A DNA stretch of 64,000 nt from Alkalicoccobacillus murimartini (GCF_030813245.1 NZ_JAUSUA010000004.1:248001-312000); one strand, 5' to 3'; positions 27,501-37,228 are shown, numbered from the stretch's first letter. Notes: generated from the letters alone by a model not told the origin. Translations and numbers: made by a program.

Positions 27501-29189
27501 CTAGGCAGATACATGCTCAGATACGCGTTCTACCACACCTTTTTCAAATGGTTCTACTGCACGAACCGCACATTCAATTGCCTCATCATACTCATAATGA
27601 CGAAATAATCGCTCGGCTTGGATAAGCAAGCTACGCGTTTCTTCACTACGATTACGATACCGATTGCTGTACTGAATCACTCGTTCTGCTAATTCTGCAC
27701 TTTTGATGGTTTCAGCAATTAATTCATCATTACTTTCAATTACACTAATCGCTTGTTCAACCTTATCCGTTACTTGATTCATTTCAAGAGGAGCTTGGTT
27801 TAATAATTCAACCGCCTCTTTAATCTTATGATCACCTAACTCCAATTGTTCAAGGGCTCTAGCTGGCAAACCAGGAATATTACTTTTGCGAACGACTCGC
27901 TTTCCTTCTAACATAATTGCCCTTAGTCTAGAGATGGTTTCTTTTGATTTAAGCTCTTCTTCACGTAACTCGAATAACTTACCGCTGCTTTGTTTGATAT
28001 GCTCTGATAATTCTTTTAATCTTGCTTCCCATTCTTTAACCATTTCATAAATGGAGGTAAATGTTTGTTTTTCATTTTCAGTCACATCTACAATGACATG
28101 TAATTGCTTATTCATCTCAGCCATTTGTTTTGAGAGGTACTCTTGAGAATCTACATCTTCTTTTGGTAAGCGATAGCTTTGCTGAACATGTGTAAGCTCC
28201 TGAAGCAGCTTATGGAGTTCCTTACCTGTCACGTCAAGCTGGTGTTTTAAGTTAGGAAGCTCTTCTAGCGTCTTTTTCTTCGACTGAACTTCATCATCTA
28301 ACGTATCATATATCCGTTCAATCTGATCCTGGATAGCTGTGATACGTTCTTCAGACTGTTCCGTGTTTAAATGTTGTAATTCAACTAAAATATCTTCTGT
28401 TTCTTTTTTCATATCGGTTAGCTTTGGTTCTAAAACTAGAGGATCAAGTTGGTATCCTTTTTCTTTCATATCCGCGATTCCATTTTCTAAATTCTTAATA
28501 TCACCAGGGATCGTTGTACGAATCTGAACCATTAACTTTGGAATAAGCTCCGCCTGCATTTCAACATCCTGCAAAATGTCTCTTAGCTGAATCAGTTCCT
28601 GTCTTGCTTGGAGATAGCTTCCCTCTTTTGTAGCTTCATCAAAAGACGCAAGTCCTTGTTTAACTTGTCCCATCTTTTCGTCAAGCATCTGGATCGCTTC
28701 GTTAAATGATCCTCTTTTTTTCAGAAGGTTATTTGACAGAGTGGAATATGTTTCACGTAGCTCTCCTATTTCAGCCCTGTTCTTCTGCTCACTTGTTACT
28801 AGCTGTTCAATTTCATCAACCATAATGTCTAGTTGGCTATCAATCGTCTCCAGGCGTTCATTTGTAGAATGAACAAGCTCTTTGGATTTTTTAATTTGAT
28901 ACTTATTTGTATATTCTTCAATATCAAATAATGTCTCTTCAACATCTGGCATAATCTGTCCAATAATTTCATCCCAGTTATTACGCCAAATCTCAAATTT
29001 TTCTTCCGTTTCCCCAGCCATTTGTAATTGCTTAACCTTCGCAATTTCTTCTGGAATTGGCCGACTCATAATCCCATTTTTCTTCTCTTCTAATTTATCA
29101 ACATCTCTATAAATATTCTTCCGTATGTACATACCCACGATATAGATAATCACAGCAATCGCAAGGATCGTTAAAATTAAATAAACCAC
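27501..29189 (-). CDS. ezrA: Septation ring formation regulator EzrA
   Basis: EzrA is a membrane-anchored spectrin-like protein that limits FtsZ ring assembly away from midcell and links divisome and wall synthesis. The 562 residues equal B. subtilis EzrA. One N-terminal helix (YLILTILAIAVIIYIVGMYI, residues 3-22) is followed by RKNIYRDVDKLEEKKNGI and then long coiled-coil repeats to the end. The GTG at 29189 is chosen because AAGGGAG lies seven bases upstream. The 20 codons before it in the open frame overlap the ribosome-binding site and lack family similarity. Confidence 0.95.
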   Translation of the reverse strand: MVYLILTILAIAVIIYIVGMYIRKNIYRDVDKLEEKKNGIMSRPIPEEIAKVKQLQMAGETEEKFEIWRNNWDEIIGQIMPDVEETLFDIEEYTNKYQIKKSKELVHSTNERLETIDSQLDIMVDEIEQLVTSEQKNRAEIGELRETYSTLSNNLLKKRGSFNEAIQMLDEKMGQVKQGLASFDEATKEGSYLQARQELIQLRDILQDVEMQAELIPKLMVQIRTTIPGDIKNLENGIADMKEKGYQLDPLVLEPKLTDMKKETEDILVELQHLNTEQSEERITAIQDQIERIYDTLDDEVQSKKKTLEELPNLKHQLDVTGKELHKLLQELTHVQQSYRLPKEDVDSQEYLSKQMAEMNKQLHVIVDVTENEKQTFTSIYEMVKEWEARLKELSEHIKQSSGKLFELREEELKSKETISRLRAIMLEGKRVVRKSNIPGLPARALEQLELGDHKIKEAVELLNQAPLEMNQVTDKVEQAISVIESNDELIAETIKSAELAERVIQYSNRYRNRSEETRSLLIQAERLFRHYEYDEAIECAVRAVEPFEKGVVERVSEHVSA

Positions 29190-29523
29190 TTGAGAACTCC
29201 CTTCTCTTGCTCCAGCAAAGCAGGCTTGTATTGAACTATATTGGCCCATTTAGGGTGAATTAAGAACAATTAACCATTATTATGTATACATTAGTCATTC
29301 AAATAAGTATTTTAAACCATCATTATAAACTAAGTTCTTCTAAAATCCTCAAATTCCTCTTTTTTTCGTGATTCTGTCGAGTTGTTTCTACATTTAATTA
29401 TGTATTATGATACCATGAAACCATGATTTTGTGTGCTTCTTTTAAAGTTATCATTTGTCTATTTTGTATCGCGCTACATGAATGCGTTAGATTTAACATA
29501 AATTTCAAAAAAGAGGGATGAAA
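29190..29523. other. Intergenic region between divergent ezrA and hisJ
   Basis: About 330 AT-rich bases with no convincing gene. A TTGTTT / TATGAT pair 18 bases apart near 29384-29413 on the plus strand could drive hisJ, but it is a weak match. No riboswitch-like structure was recognised. Confidence 0.6.
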
Positions 29524-30345
29524 ATGCTTAAATATGATGGACATGTGCATAGCCCATTTTGCCCGCACGGCACGAAGGACACATTGAATAGTTATTGCGA
29601 AAAAGCGCTTGAAATTGGACTAACTGGTCTTACCTTTACGGAACATGCTCCCTTACCCGAAGGATTTGTTGATCCTGCTCCAAATCAGGACAGCGCGATG
29701 TCTAAAGACCAGTTGTACTCATACATAGAGCATGTACAATCTATACAAGAAAAGTATAAAAACGAGTTAACGATAGGTCTCGGGCTTGAAGTTGATTATA
29801 TAGAAGGATTTGAAGAAGAAACAACCAGCTTACTTAATGAGGTTGGTCCCGTGCTTACAGACAGTATTTTATCTGTCCATTTTTTGAAGCATAATGACAT
29901 TATTTATTGTATGGATCATAGTCCGGAAATGTTTTTAGAGATTGCAACCTCTACTGGATCAGTTGATGCGGTACATCAATTGTACTATCAAACCTTACTT
30001 CAATCGATAGAAGCAGACTTGGGGGCCTATAAACCGAATCGAATGGGCCATATCACATTAGCCAATAAATTTCAGAAGAAGGTTCCGACAACTCAGTCCT
30101 TTGAAAGAGAGATACAAAAGGTTTTGCAAGCAATGAAAGCCCATGGTTATTCTCTTGATTACAATGTTGCAGGTATACGAAAACCATTATGCAAAGAGAG
30201 CTATCCCCCCATACTTACAGCTAGGTTAGCTGTAAGTATGGGCATCCCTCTTGTTTTTGGTTCAGACGCACATCAAGCCAAAGAATTGCCTCTGGCATGG
30301 AATGAGTACACCGATCTACCGCTCTCGAATCCCTTTGTAAAATGA
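29524..30345 (+). CDS. hisJ: Histidinol-phosphatase, PHP type
   Basis: HisJ removes phosphate from L-histidinol phosphate in histidine synthesis. It is a PHP-superfamily metal enzyme: YDGHVHSPFCPHGTKDTL carries the first HxH, FTEHAPLP a further histidine, and GSDAHQAKEL near the end the last metal ligands. It has 273 residues, the usual size. The ATG at 29524 is preferred because GAGGG (29513-29517) stands six bases away; the ATG at 29518 directly abuts that site. The gene is monocistronic, remote from the his operon, as in B. subtilis. Confidence 0.94.
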   Translation: MLKYDGHVHSPFCPHGTKDTLNSYCEKALEIGLTGLTFTEHAPLPEGFVDPAPNQDSAMSKDQLYSYIEHVQSIQEKYKNELTIGLGLEVDYIEGFEEETTSLLNEVGPVLTDSILSVHFLKHNDIIYCMDHSPEMFLEIATSTGSVDAVHQLYYQTLLQSIEADLGAYKPNRMGHITLANKFQKKVPTTQSFEREIQKVLQAMKAHGYSLDYNVAGIRKPLCKESYPPILTARLAVSMGIPLVFGSDAHQAKELPLAWNEYTDLPLSNPFVK

Positions 30346-30353
30346 TAACAAAA

Positions 30354-30370
30354 AGGGCTGGGACAGAACT
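30354..30370 (+). repeat. CTGGGACAGAA motif of an intergenic hairpin element
   Basis: The motif AGGGCTGGGACAGAACT stands just after the hisJ stop and before a long hairpin. A close relative (AGCTGGGAAAGAAG) precedes another hairpin at 49262. From memory, similar sequences occur at gene ends in other Bacillaceae. Confidence 0.6.
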
Positions 30371-30385
30371 TTTTTAGCTAGCCAA

Positions 30386-30431
30386 AAACCCGAATCATTA
30401 TGCGGTTTATCTCACATAATAATTCGGGTTT
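30386..30431. terminator. Bidirectional terminator between hisJ and rbsB
   Basis: The stem AAACCCGAAT / ATTCGGGTTT with a second inner stem ATTATG / CATAAT is followed by T8 on the plus strand and by T5 on the minus strand. Confidence 0.88.
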
Positions 30432-30599
30432 TTTTTATTTAAAAATAAGAGAGCGGGGCTACCGCTCCGGACATACACTCCGCTGGTTTTACTTCATTTG
30501 TAAAGGATTGAGTTACTGACAAATGAGCACATTTCAGCTTTAGCTGTGTAATCGATAAATTGTTCTTCTATCCCGTTCCTTTTTCTCTAAATCGATTCT

Positions 30600-31523
30600 T
30601 TACTTACGAATAAGTTCTAGATCTACCGGGATGAAATCATCAACCTCTTCACCGTTAAGCACACTGTTTGCTGCTTCTAATGCTTCATAGCCAATTACTG
30701 TCGGCTGTTGAGCCACGGTTCCTGCCATTCGATCAGCGTCAACTGCAGCCACTGCATCTACTGTTGCATCAAAGCCAACAACTACAATGTCATCTCGTCC
30801 AGCGGATTCAACTGCTTCTAATGCTCCCAATGCCATCTCATCATTATGTGCAAACACACCTGTAATATCTGAATTTCCTTGTAGGATATTCTCCATAACC
30901 GTAAGTCCTTCTGCACGATCAAAATTAGCTGTTTGCTTTGCAACAACATCTAATGAACCGTCAGCAATATTGTTAAATCCTTCGCCACGTTCGCGTGCTG
31001 CTGATGAGCCTGGAATTCCCTCTAGCTCAGCTACCATCGCATCTTCTCCTACTAGCTCTACTAATAGCTCTCCAGCAAGCTCACCACCCGCAATATTATC
31101 AGAAGCAATATGTGTAACAACCTCTCCACTATCTGCTCCTCTATCCACTGTAATAACCGGGATATTAGCTGCATTTGCCGCTTCAATAGCTGCTGTTACT
31201 GAAGATGAATCTGTTGGGTTCACTAGAATTAAGTCAACACCTCGTTGGATCAAATCTTCTACATCACTAATCTGTTTTGCATTATCATCCTGTGCATCAA
31301 CTGTAATAAGCTCTAAACCAAGCTCTTTTGACTTAGTAGCTGCGCCCTCTTCTAACGTTACAAAAAATGGATTGTTTAATGTTGAAACGGAAAATCCAAC
31401 TGTGAAGTTCTCATCTGCATCACCATTATCTGAATCAGTTCCCTCACTTACTGGTGATTCAGTTGAACAAGCTCCCATTACTAATAAAGCCCCTGCTCCC
31501 ATTGCTGTTAGCCATTTTTTCAT
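30600..31523 (-). CDS. rbsB: Ribose ABC transporter, substrate-binding lipoprotein
   Basis: RbsB captures ribose outside the cell and delivers it to RbsAC. The 307-residue protein has a lipoprotein signal (MKKWLTAMGAGALLVMGACS) with the lipidated cysteine in MGAC, then an acidic linker (GTDSDNGDADENF) and a type I periplasmic-binding fold (FSVSTLNNPFFVTLEEGA, VDLILVNPTDSSSVT, GVFAHNDEMALGALEAV). The ATG at 31523 has AAGGAGAG eight bases upstream; the open frame goes 12 codons further into rbsC. It is the last gene of rbsRKDACB. Confidence 0.94.
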   Translation of the reverse strand: MKKWLTAMGAGALLVMGACSTESPVSEGTDSDNGDADENFTVGFSVSTLNNPFFVTLEEGAATKSKELGLELITVDAQDDNAKQISDVEDLIQRGVDLILVNPTDSSSVTAAIEAANAANIPVITVDRGADSGEVVTHIASDNIAGGELAGELLVELVGEDAMVAELEGIPGSSAARERGEGFNNIADGSLDVVAKQTANFDRAEGLTVMENILQGNSDITGVFAHNDEMALGALEAVESAGRDDIVVVGFDATVDAVAAVDADRMAGTVAQQPTVIGYEALEAANSVLNGEEVDDFIPVDLELIRK

Positions 31524-31536
31524 CTCTACTCTCTCC

Positions 31537-32481
31537 TTATGTTGTTTTTTTACGGTCAATTAAGACCGCGAGTAATATGACACTACCTTTGACAACTTGC
31601 TGAAAAAATGAACTGACCCCCAATAAATTAAGTCCATTATTCAACACGCCTATGATCAAGGCACCAATAAGAGTGCCGACGATCCAACCTTTACCACCTG
31701 TTAAACTTGTACCGCCTAAGACAACGGCAGCAATTGCATCGAGCTCATACATGGAACCTGCAGTTGGCTGGGCAGAGTTTAGGCGTGATGTTAAAATCAC
31801 ACCTGCAACCGCTGCCAGAAAGCCAGTTAATGAATAAACATAGATCTTAATCCGGTCTACTTTAATACCAGATAAGATGGAAGCTTCCTCATTTCCCCCA
31901 ACTGCATATACACGTCGGCCAAATGTCGTTTTCTTAAGAACAAAATATAGAATCGTAAAACTTAGGAGCATGGTGATCGCTGGCATTGGAATACCGAAAA
32001 AGTAACCGCCACCAAGCATTTGAAACAATGTAGAATCCCCAAGTCCAGTAACCGGGCGGCCATCTGTAAACATTAAGGTTGCCCCACGATAAATCGTCAT
32101 AGTTGCTAATGTAGCAATAAAAGGAGCGACTTTCCCTTTTGAAATAATAAGACCATTAATGGCACCAAGAGCCGCTCCGACAAGTAGACCAATCGAAATG
32201 GCCAAGACAGGATCTACACCCGCCGCAAGCAATGTAGCTGTTACTGCACCTGAAAGTGCCAAAATCGCACCAACCGATAAGTCAATCCCACCTGTCAAAA
32301 TAACAAATGTCATTCCAAAAGCTATAAGTGCATTAATTGATACTTGTCTTAAGACATTCAGTAAGTTTGAAAAGGATAGAAATCCTGGGTTTAAAATACT
32401 AATAATCACAACGATAATAAATAATCCGATAAATGGTCCAAGTGTTGCGGCCAATGATTTAACGTGTTTATTTGCGAACAT
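31537..32481 (-). CDS. rbsC: Ribose ABC transporter, permease
   Basis: RbsC forms the membrane channel for ribose. The 314 residues include about eight to ten hydrophobic helices and the signature of the branched-sugar permease family (ALSGAVTATLLAAG, RGATLMFTDGRPVTGL, AVVLGGTSLTGGKGWIVGT, an EAA-like loop). The ATG at 32481 follows GGAGGAG by seven bases and overlaps the end of rbsA by 14 bases, so translation is coupled. Confidence 0.94.
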   Translation of the reverse strand: MFANKHVKSLAATLGPFIGLFIIVVIISILNPGFLSFSNLLNVLRQVSINALIAFGMTFVILTGGIDLSVGAILALSGAVTATLLAAGVDPVLAISIGLLVGAALGAINGLIISKGKVAPFIATLATMTIYRGATLMFTDGRPVTGLGDSTLFQMLGGGYFFGIPMPAITMLLSFTILYFVLKKTTFGRRVYAVGGNEEASILSGIKVDRIKIYVYSLTGFLAAVAGVILTSRLNSAQPTAGSMYELDAIAAVVLGGTSLTGGKGWIVGTLIGALIIGVLNNGLNLLGVSSFFQQVVKGSVILLAVLIDRKKTT

Positions 32482-33967
32482 GTTTATCTCCTCCAGTGGC
32501 ATAATGCATAATGGTTTCTTCCGTTAGTTCATCGCGGTTTAGCACTTTCATAAGCTTGCCCTCAAACATGATGGCGGCTCGAGTACTTAATCCAATCACC
32601 TCAGGCAATTCAGATGAAACCATGATGATTGCCACACCTTGCTTTGCTAATTCATTCATAATGAGATAGATCTCTTTTTTCGCCCCGACATCAACGCCTC
32701 TAGTTGGTTCATCAAGAATTAAAACTTTCGGCTGAGTTCCAAGCCATTTTGCTATGACAACCTTTTGTTGATTTCCACCACTTAGTGACTTAACACGTTG
32801 AGAAGCTCCAGAAGCTCGAACACCTAGTTTTTTGACAAGCTCTTCGTATAGCTGATTTTCTTTTCGAGATTGGACCCAACCTGATGATGAGATCGCTTTC
32901 AAATTAACTAAACTGATATTATCTTTTATTGAGAAATCTGTAATAAGTCCTTTTGTTTTCCGGTCCTCTGATACAAATCCTAAGCCATGATGGATTGCCT
33001 CCGCTGGACTGCCCAATTTTATTACAGCTTCGTCTAGCCAAACGGTACCCTGATCAGCTGTTCGATAACCGAAGATACTTTCGACTACTTCTGAGCGTCC
33101 TGCTCCCATCAAACCAGCAATTCCAAAGATCTCACCAGCTCGAACACTAAAGGAGACATCATCAAATTCTCCCTTACGAGAAAGCCCTTTCACTTCAAGC
33201 TTGACAGTACCCGGCGAAAGATCATAATCCGGATAACGACCACCAAGTTCTCTACCTACCATCATCTTCACAATTTCATCAAAGCTTGTGTCTGCAATGA
33301 CTTTTGTTCCAACAAATTGTCCATCACGTAAAATCGTAATTCGCTGACAAAGAGAGAAAATCTCCTCCATGCGGTGCGAGATATAAACAAAGGTAACACC
33401 CTTCTGTTGTAATGTGCGCACTGCTTCAAATAACGTATCGATTTCTCTATCCGTTAAGGCTGCAGTCGGTTCATCCATAATGATGATATCGGCGTTGGTC
33501 ATTAAAGCTTTAGCAATTTCTATTAGCTGTTGCTTCCCAACTGATAGCTTGCCTGCTCGTTCCGTTGCTTTTATATGAAGACCCAGCTCTGCAAGCTTAC
33601 TCTCAGCAAGACGATTCATTTCCTTTGTTTTTAACCAGCCTGTCCGTCCGTATGTTTGCTCGTTCCCAAGAAATAAATTCTCTGCAATCGATAATTCTGG
33701 CAGGATATTTAACTCTTGATGGATCACCGCAATTCCATCAAGTTCAGCTTCCTTAGGGTGCTTATACTCTACCGTTTTTCCTTTTACCGATACAGTTCCG
33801 TTATCATAGCTGTATATACCAGTAAGGATCTTCATAAGTGTCGATTTACCTGCGCCATTTTCGCCCATTAATGCATGAATCTCACCTTTTTGCAGATTAA
33901 ACGAAACATCCTTTAACACTTGATTGCCACTAAAAGCTTTATGAATCCCATCCATTTGAACGATCAC
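32468..33967 (-). CDS. rbsA: Ribose ABC transporter, double ATPase
   Basis: RbsA powers ribose uptake and holds two ABC domains in 499 residues. The first has an intact Walker A (GENGAGKSTLMK near residue 36) and signature SVGKQQLIEIAKAL. The second has the usual altered P-loop (GLMGAGRSEVVESIFG) with signature SGGNQQKVVIAKWL and Walker B VLILDEPTRGVDVGAK. The GTG start at 33967 has GGGGGG about seven bases upstream. Confidence 0.95.
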   Translation of the reverse strand: MIVQMDGIHKAFSGNQVLKDVSFNLQKGEIHALMGENGAGKSTLMKILTGIYSYDNGTVSVKGKTVEYKHPKEAELDGIAVIHQELNILPELSIAENLFLGNEQTYGRTGWLKTKEMNRLAESKLAELGLHIKATERAGKLSVGKQQLIEIAKALMTNADIIIMDEPTAALTDREIDTLFEAVRTLQQKGVTFVYISHRMEEIFSLCQRITILRDGQFVGTKVIADTSFDEIVKMMVGRELGGRYPDYDLSPGTVKLEVKGLSRKGEFDDVSFSVRAGEIFGIAGLMGAGRSEVVESIFGYRTADQGTVWLDEAVIKLGSPAEAIHHGLGFVSEDRKTKGLITDFSIKDNISLVNLKAISSSGWVQSRKENQLYEELVKKLGVRASGASQRVKSLSGGNQQKVVIAKWLGTQPKVLILDEPTRGVDVGAKKEIYLIMNELAKQGVAIIMVSSELPEVIGLSTRAAIMFEGKLMKVLNRDELTEETIMHYATGGDKHVRK

Positions 33968-33982
33968 TTCAAGCCCCCCTTT

Positions 33983-34372
33983 CTAAAAAATGACTCCAGC
34001 TCGGAGAATAACATTCGCGTAAGGTGTGCATTCACCCGTACGTATGATCACTTTGGCCTTAGATGTTTCCGTTTTCAGTTTTTCATGTGGCAGATAATAC
34101 GTTGGAATGGCTTGGAGCTCAAACATCTGATTAATCAATGGATTTTCTTCTTTTATTTCTTCAGCTAATATAAAAGCCTCAACCTCCATATCAGTTAACA
34201 ATTCTGTGAATACATCTAAAAAGCTAGGCACCCCATATTTTAATGACAAATCAATACATTCAACTCCCAATGGAACTGGCAAACCACAATCTGCAATGAC
34301 AATCTGATCCGTATGACCAAGTGAAGCAAGCACTCTGGCAATATCACGGTTTAATACACCTTGTTTTTTCAT
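33983..34372 (-). CDS. rbsD: D-ribose pyranase
   Basis: RbsD converts the pyranose form of ribose to furanose so that RbsK can phosphorylate it. The 129 residues begin with [22 protein letters not shown], holding the catalytic histidine (His20), then [19 protein letters not shown], and end with [19 protein letters not shown], all family hallmarks. Its start overlaps the rbsK stop by four bases. Confidence 0.96.
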   Translation of the reverse strand: MKKQGVLNRDIARVLASLGHTDQIVIADCGLPVPLGVECIDLSLKYGVPSFLDVFTELLTDMEVEAFILAEEIKEENPLINQMFELQAIPTYYLPHEKLKTETSKAKVIIRTGECTPYANVILRAGVIF

Positions 34373-35253
34373 AGTGATTCTTTCTCCCTCTCTAACTGTT
34401 GAATAACTTGATCATTAGTTGGCATTCCGCTTTGAGCTCCTAATGTCTGCACAGATAAAGCGGCGGCTGCATTTGCATAGGATATAGACTGAGACAAATC
34501 AAGACCCTTCGCTAATGAAGCGGCTAATGCTCCATTAAACGTATCACCCGCACCTGTCGTATCAACAGCTTTTACACGATGTCCTGCGATATGCTTTTTC
34601 ACTCCATGTTCATGCCAGCTGACACCCGCTTTACCTTCCGTAACAATTAATGAGTGATCAGGAGTTTCGCTATGATCTTGAAACAACATGTCATACTCTG
34701 TTTCATTTGGCGTAATATAAGTCGCCAAGGCCATCACTTCAGTAGGTATTCGCTCGGCTGGAGCAGGGTTCAAAATGACTTTAGTCTTATGCTTGTTGCA
34801 AATTTCTAGTGTTCGTTCAACTGCGTCTAAAGGAATCTCTAACTGCAAGACAACGATGTCACTACCTGCCAACACTTCTTCAAACTGATTAATGAAGTCT
34901 ACAGTGACATAATCATTAGCACCCGATGTTACAATAATTCGGTTGTCCTGATCAGAAAGAATAATAGAGGCAATGCCAGTGCTACAACCTGTAACCGGTT
35001 CCACATTACTCACATCAATTCCCTCTTCTACTAGACCATCTAGAAGTATCTTTCCAAAGGGATCATCGCCAACTCGACCAATTATGTTGACTTCCGCACC
35101 TAATCTTGCTGCTGCAACTGCTTGGTTAGCCCCTTTTCCGCCAGGCATCGTGATAAAGCTTTCTCCTTTTACTGTTTCACCTTGTTTAGGAAAAACAGAT
35201 GTACTTGTCACCATATCCATATTAATACTGCCTACCACCGTAACCTTTGCCAT
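34369..35253 (-). CDS. rbsK: Ribokinase
   Basis: RbsK phosphorylates ribose to ribose 5-phosphate for the pentose phosphate pathway. The 294-residue PfkB-family protein has GSINMDMV at the start, the signature [20 protein letters not shown] (from residue 36) and the catalytic motif [15 protein letters not shown] near residue 235, whose Asp is the general base. The gene begins one base after the rbsR stop codon, so the operon is tightly packed. Confidence 0.96.
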   Translation of the reverse strand: MAKVTVVGSINMDMVTSTSVFPKQGETVKGESFITMPGGKGANQAVAAARLGAEVNIIGRVGDDPFGKILLDGLVEEGIDVSNVEPVTGCSTGIASIILSDQDNRIIVTSGANDYVTVDFINQFEEVLAGSDIVVLQLEIPLDAVERTLEICNKHKTKVILNPAPAERIPTEVMALATYITPNETEYDMLFQDHSETPDHSLIVTEGKAGVSWHEHGVKKHIAGHRVKAVDTTGAGDTFNGALAASLAKGLDLSQSISYANAAAALSVQTLGAQSGMPTNDQVIQQLEREKESL

Positions 35254-35254
35254 G

Positions 35255-36235
35255 CTACTCGCTCCCTGTTGAGGTTTCTCTTATCTTTAGCGTTGTTGAG
35301 AATTCATGCCAATATGAAGGTAATTCTTTTTTTTCAATCATCATCATGAGTAACTTGGCTGCTTGCTGCCCCATCTCATATATCGGCTGTTGTATAGTAG
35401 AAAGTGAAGGGGTCAACATTTCTCCTAAAGAAATTCCATCAAACCCAATAATCTTCACGTCTTTCGGAACAGCTCGCTTACATTGATAGGCCGCACGCAT
35501 TGCACCTGCTGCCGTTACATCACTTCCTGCAAAGATCCCATCAATGGACGGATATTTTTCAAACAAGTTTCGTGTTGCCACTTCAGATTGACCGATCTCA
35601 AAACCTGCTTCTACTACTACGTGTGCAATGGAATGATCTTCAATTGCTTGTTTAAACCCAGTATATCGATCATCTGCTGATGTAACTCCTTTTGGTCCCC
35701 GTAAATGCGCAATAAATTGGCAGCCTTGAGCGATCAAATGCTCAGTCGCATCGATAGCACCTGCTTTATTACTTGAGACAACCGTTGGAATATGATCACT
35801 AATGTAACGATCTAAAGCGACAACCGGTATGTTTGTCGAAAGAATGTGTTCAATTGAATCTGTACCTGTAGCGATAATGAGACCATCCGCATATTTCTGT
35901 TGTAACACTTGAATATATTTTTCTTCCTTTTCTTGCTTGCTATCGGTATTACATAAAACAACCGTAAAACCTTCTGACGTTGCCGCATCCTCTACAGCCC
36001 TTGCTAGTTCAGGAAAAAAGGGGTTAGAAATGTCAGGAACGAATAATCCTATAATTCCAGATGTTTTATGATATAACGATCGTGCTACTGCATTTGGTTT
36101 ATAATTTAGAGATTTTATGGCGTTTTTCACAGAGCGTTCTGCTTGTTTACTGACGTAGCCCTTTTGATTCAACACTCGAGAGACTGTCGCCACTGATACA
36201 TTCGCCTGCTTTGCCACATCTTTTATCGTTGTCAT
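35255..36235 (-). CDS. rbsR: LacI-family repressor of the ribose operon
   Basis: RbsR represses the ribose operon until ribose is present. The 326 residues have the LacI-type DNA-binding head (TIKDVAKQANVSVATVSRVL, residues 2-21, and the hinge helix NAVARSLY) and a periplasmic-binding-like ligand domain (GLFVPDISNPFFPELARAVE, IDGIFAGSDVTAAGAMRAA). As first gene of the operon it controls itself through the operator directly upstream. Effector specificity for ribose is inferred from context. Confidence 0.93.
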   Translation of the reverse strand: MTTIKDVAKQANVSVATVSRVLNQKGYVSKQAERSVKNAIKSLNYKPNAVARSLYHKTSGIIGLFVPDISNPFFPELARAVEDAATSEGFTVVLCNTDSKQEKEEKYIQVLQQKYADGLIIATGTDSIEHILSTNIPVVALDRYISDHIPTVVSSNKAGAIDATEHLIAQGCQFIAHLRGPKGVTSADDRYTGFKQAIEDHSIAHVVVEAGFEIGQSEVATRNLFEKYPSIDGIFAGSDVTAAGAMRAAYQCKRAVPKDVKIIGFDGISLGEMLTPSLSTIQQPIYEMGQQAAKLLMMMIEKKELPSYWHEFSTTLKIRETSTGSE

Positions 36236-36255
36236 ACTATCCTCGCCTCACATAC

Positions 36256-36269
36256 TGTAACCGGTTACA
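36256..36269. promoter_or_regulatory. Palindromic operator upstream of rbsR
   Basis: TGTAACCGGTTACA is a perfect 14-base palindrome starting a few bases downstream of the -10 element, over the likely start site. It suits a LacI-family repressor such as RbsR. It also matches the catabolite-responsive element consensus TGWNANCGNTNWCA at every position, so CcpA, encoded in this window, may bind too. Confidence 0.9.
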
Positions 36270-36274
36270 TAGAC

Positions 36275-36302
36275 TATATAGTATTTAATTCAATCTTGTC
36301 AA
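36275..36302 (-). promoter_or_regulatory. Sigma-A promoter of the rbs operon
   Basis: On the minus strand TTGACA (36302-36297), 16 bases and TATATA (36280-36275). The operator follows directly. Confidence 0.8.
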
Positions 36303-36371
36303 TCACTATTATTTAATAACATCAAATACGCCCTAATCATTTGGATTAGGACGAAGGCATAAAGTAAGAAT

Positions 36372-37037
36372 TTATCTTGACTCATACATTTGCTTAATTC
36401 GAATCGTCGGTTTATTCAAATGCAAAGCCAGTGATCCATTCCCTAATCCTGAGGCAATCCACTGTTTTAAATGATCCATGTAACGATCTGTAAAGTATGA
36501 TTCCTTAGGGGACAATTGAAAGAGTTCCCATAAGTATTGGGGGGACATAAACGGTAATGTAATCATACTTCGAAGCTGAATGATGACAAAGTCGACAGGC
36601 TGTTTTCGGAATTGCCCAGAGGCCATCCCTTGCTTAACGAGACGTGAAAGCTCATGCTTCTCTTTTTGAAGATAGGTCGCCATGACCTCACGGACCAATG
36701 TTGAATCAAAAGACATTTCACGATGAACCATACGTGCAAGCTGATGTTGCGAACGTTGATAATTAATTAATGCTCTGACCAGATCAATTAATGAATCATA
36801 TGAAGATTCTTCATCACTTTGTTTACATCCTTTATCCAGTTCTTGCATGTATCCCTCATAAAATTGAATCATTAACGACTCAAACAACCCTTTTTTTCCA
36901 CCGAAATAATATGAAACCAAAGCAATATTAACAGATGCGTCCTGCGCAATATCTCGGACTGATGTTCCATCGTACCCTTGTCTCTGAAACAATGCCGTTG
37001 CCGATGTTAAAATTTTCACCTTGGTTGCTTCGCTCAT
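36372..37037 (-). CDS. refZ: TetR-family regulator RefZ
   Basis: RefZ (YttP) binds a few chromosomal sites and affects FtsZ ring placement at sporulation in B. subtilis. The 221-residue protein has a TetR HTH in the first 50 residues (KILTSATALFQRQGYDGTSV and ASVNIALVSYYFGGKKGLF) and a mostly helical C-terminal part. It lies between hisJ (beyond the rbs operon) and the GAF-domain gene, the same neighbours as in B. subtilis. The ATG at 37037 has a GGGGGG only four bases upstream, so translation may be modest. An identity as another TetR regulator cannot be fully excluded. Confidence 0.85.
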   Translation of the reverse strand: MSEATKVKILTSATALFQRQGYDGTSVRDIAQDASVNIALVSYYFGGKKGLFESLMIQFYEGYMQELDKGCKQSDEESSYDSLIDLVRALINYQRSQHQLARMVHREMSFDSTLVREVMATYLQKEKHELSRLVKQGMASGQFRKQPVDFVIIQLRSMITLPFMSPQYLWELFQLSPKESYFTDRYMDHLKQWIASGLGNGSLALHLNKPTIRIKQMYESR

Positions 37038-37228
37038 ATGACCCCCCACTAAGACTTTTTACTTTCTTAACACATTCGCTCTTTTTATGACAAGCCCTGC
37101 CTATTCTCAAAGGAGATCCCAATAAATCGTCTGACAAATTCCCGTACTAAAAACATTCTTTTTGCTGAATCACGCAGCTTCATGTAAACTAAAGTCGATT
37201 ATTATTAAGATGAAAGCGGGTGAATGAC

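Noticed and set aside
30787-31563. 258-codon open frame on the plus strand opposite rbsB
   Set aside because: It is a shadow of rbsB: serine/proline-rich, no ribosome-binding site and no family likeness.
36332-36350. CCTAATC / GGATTAGG hairpin as refZ terminator
   Set aside because: A short stem exists but no T-run follows; not strong enough to annotate.
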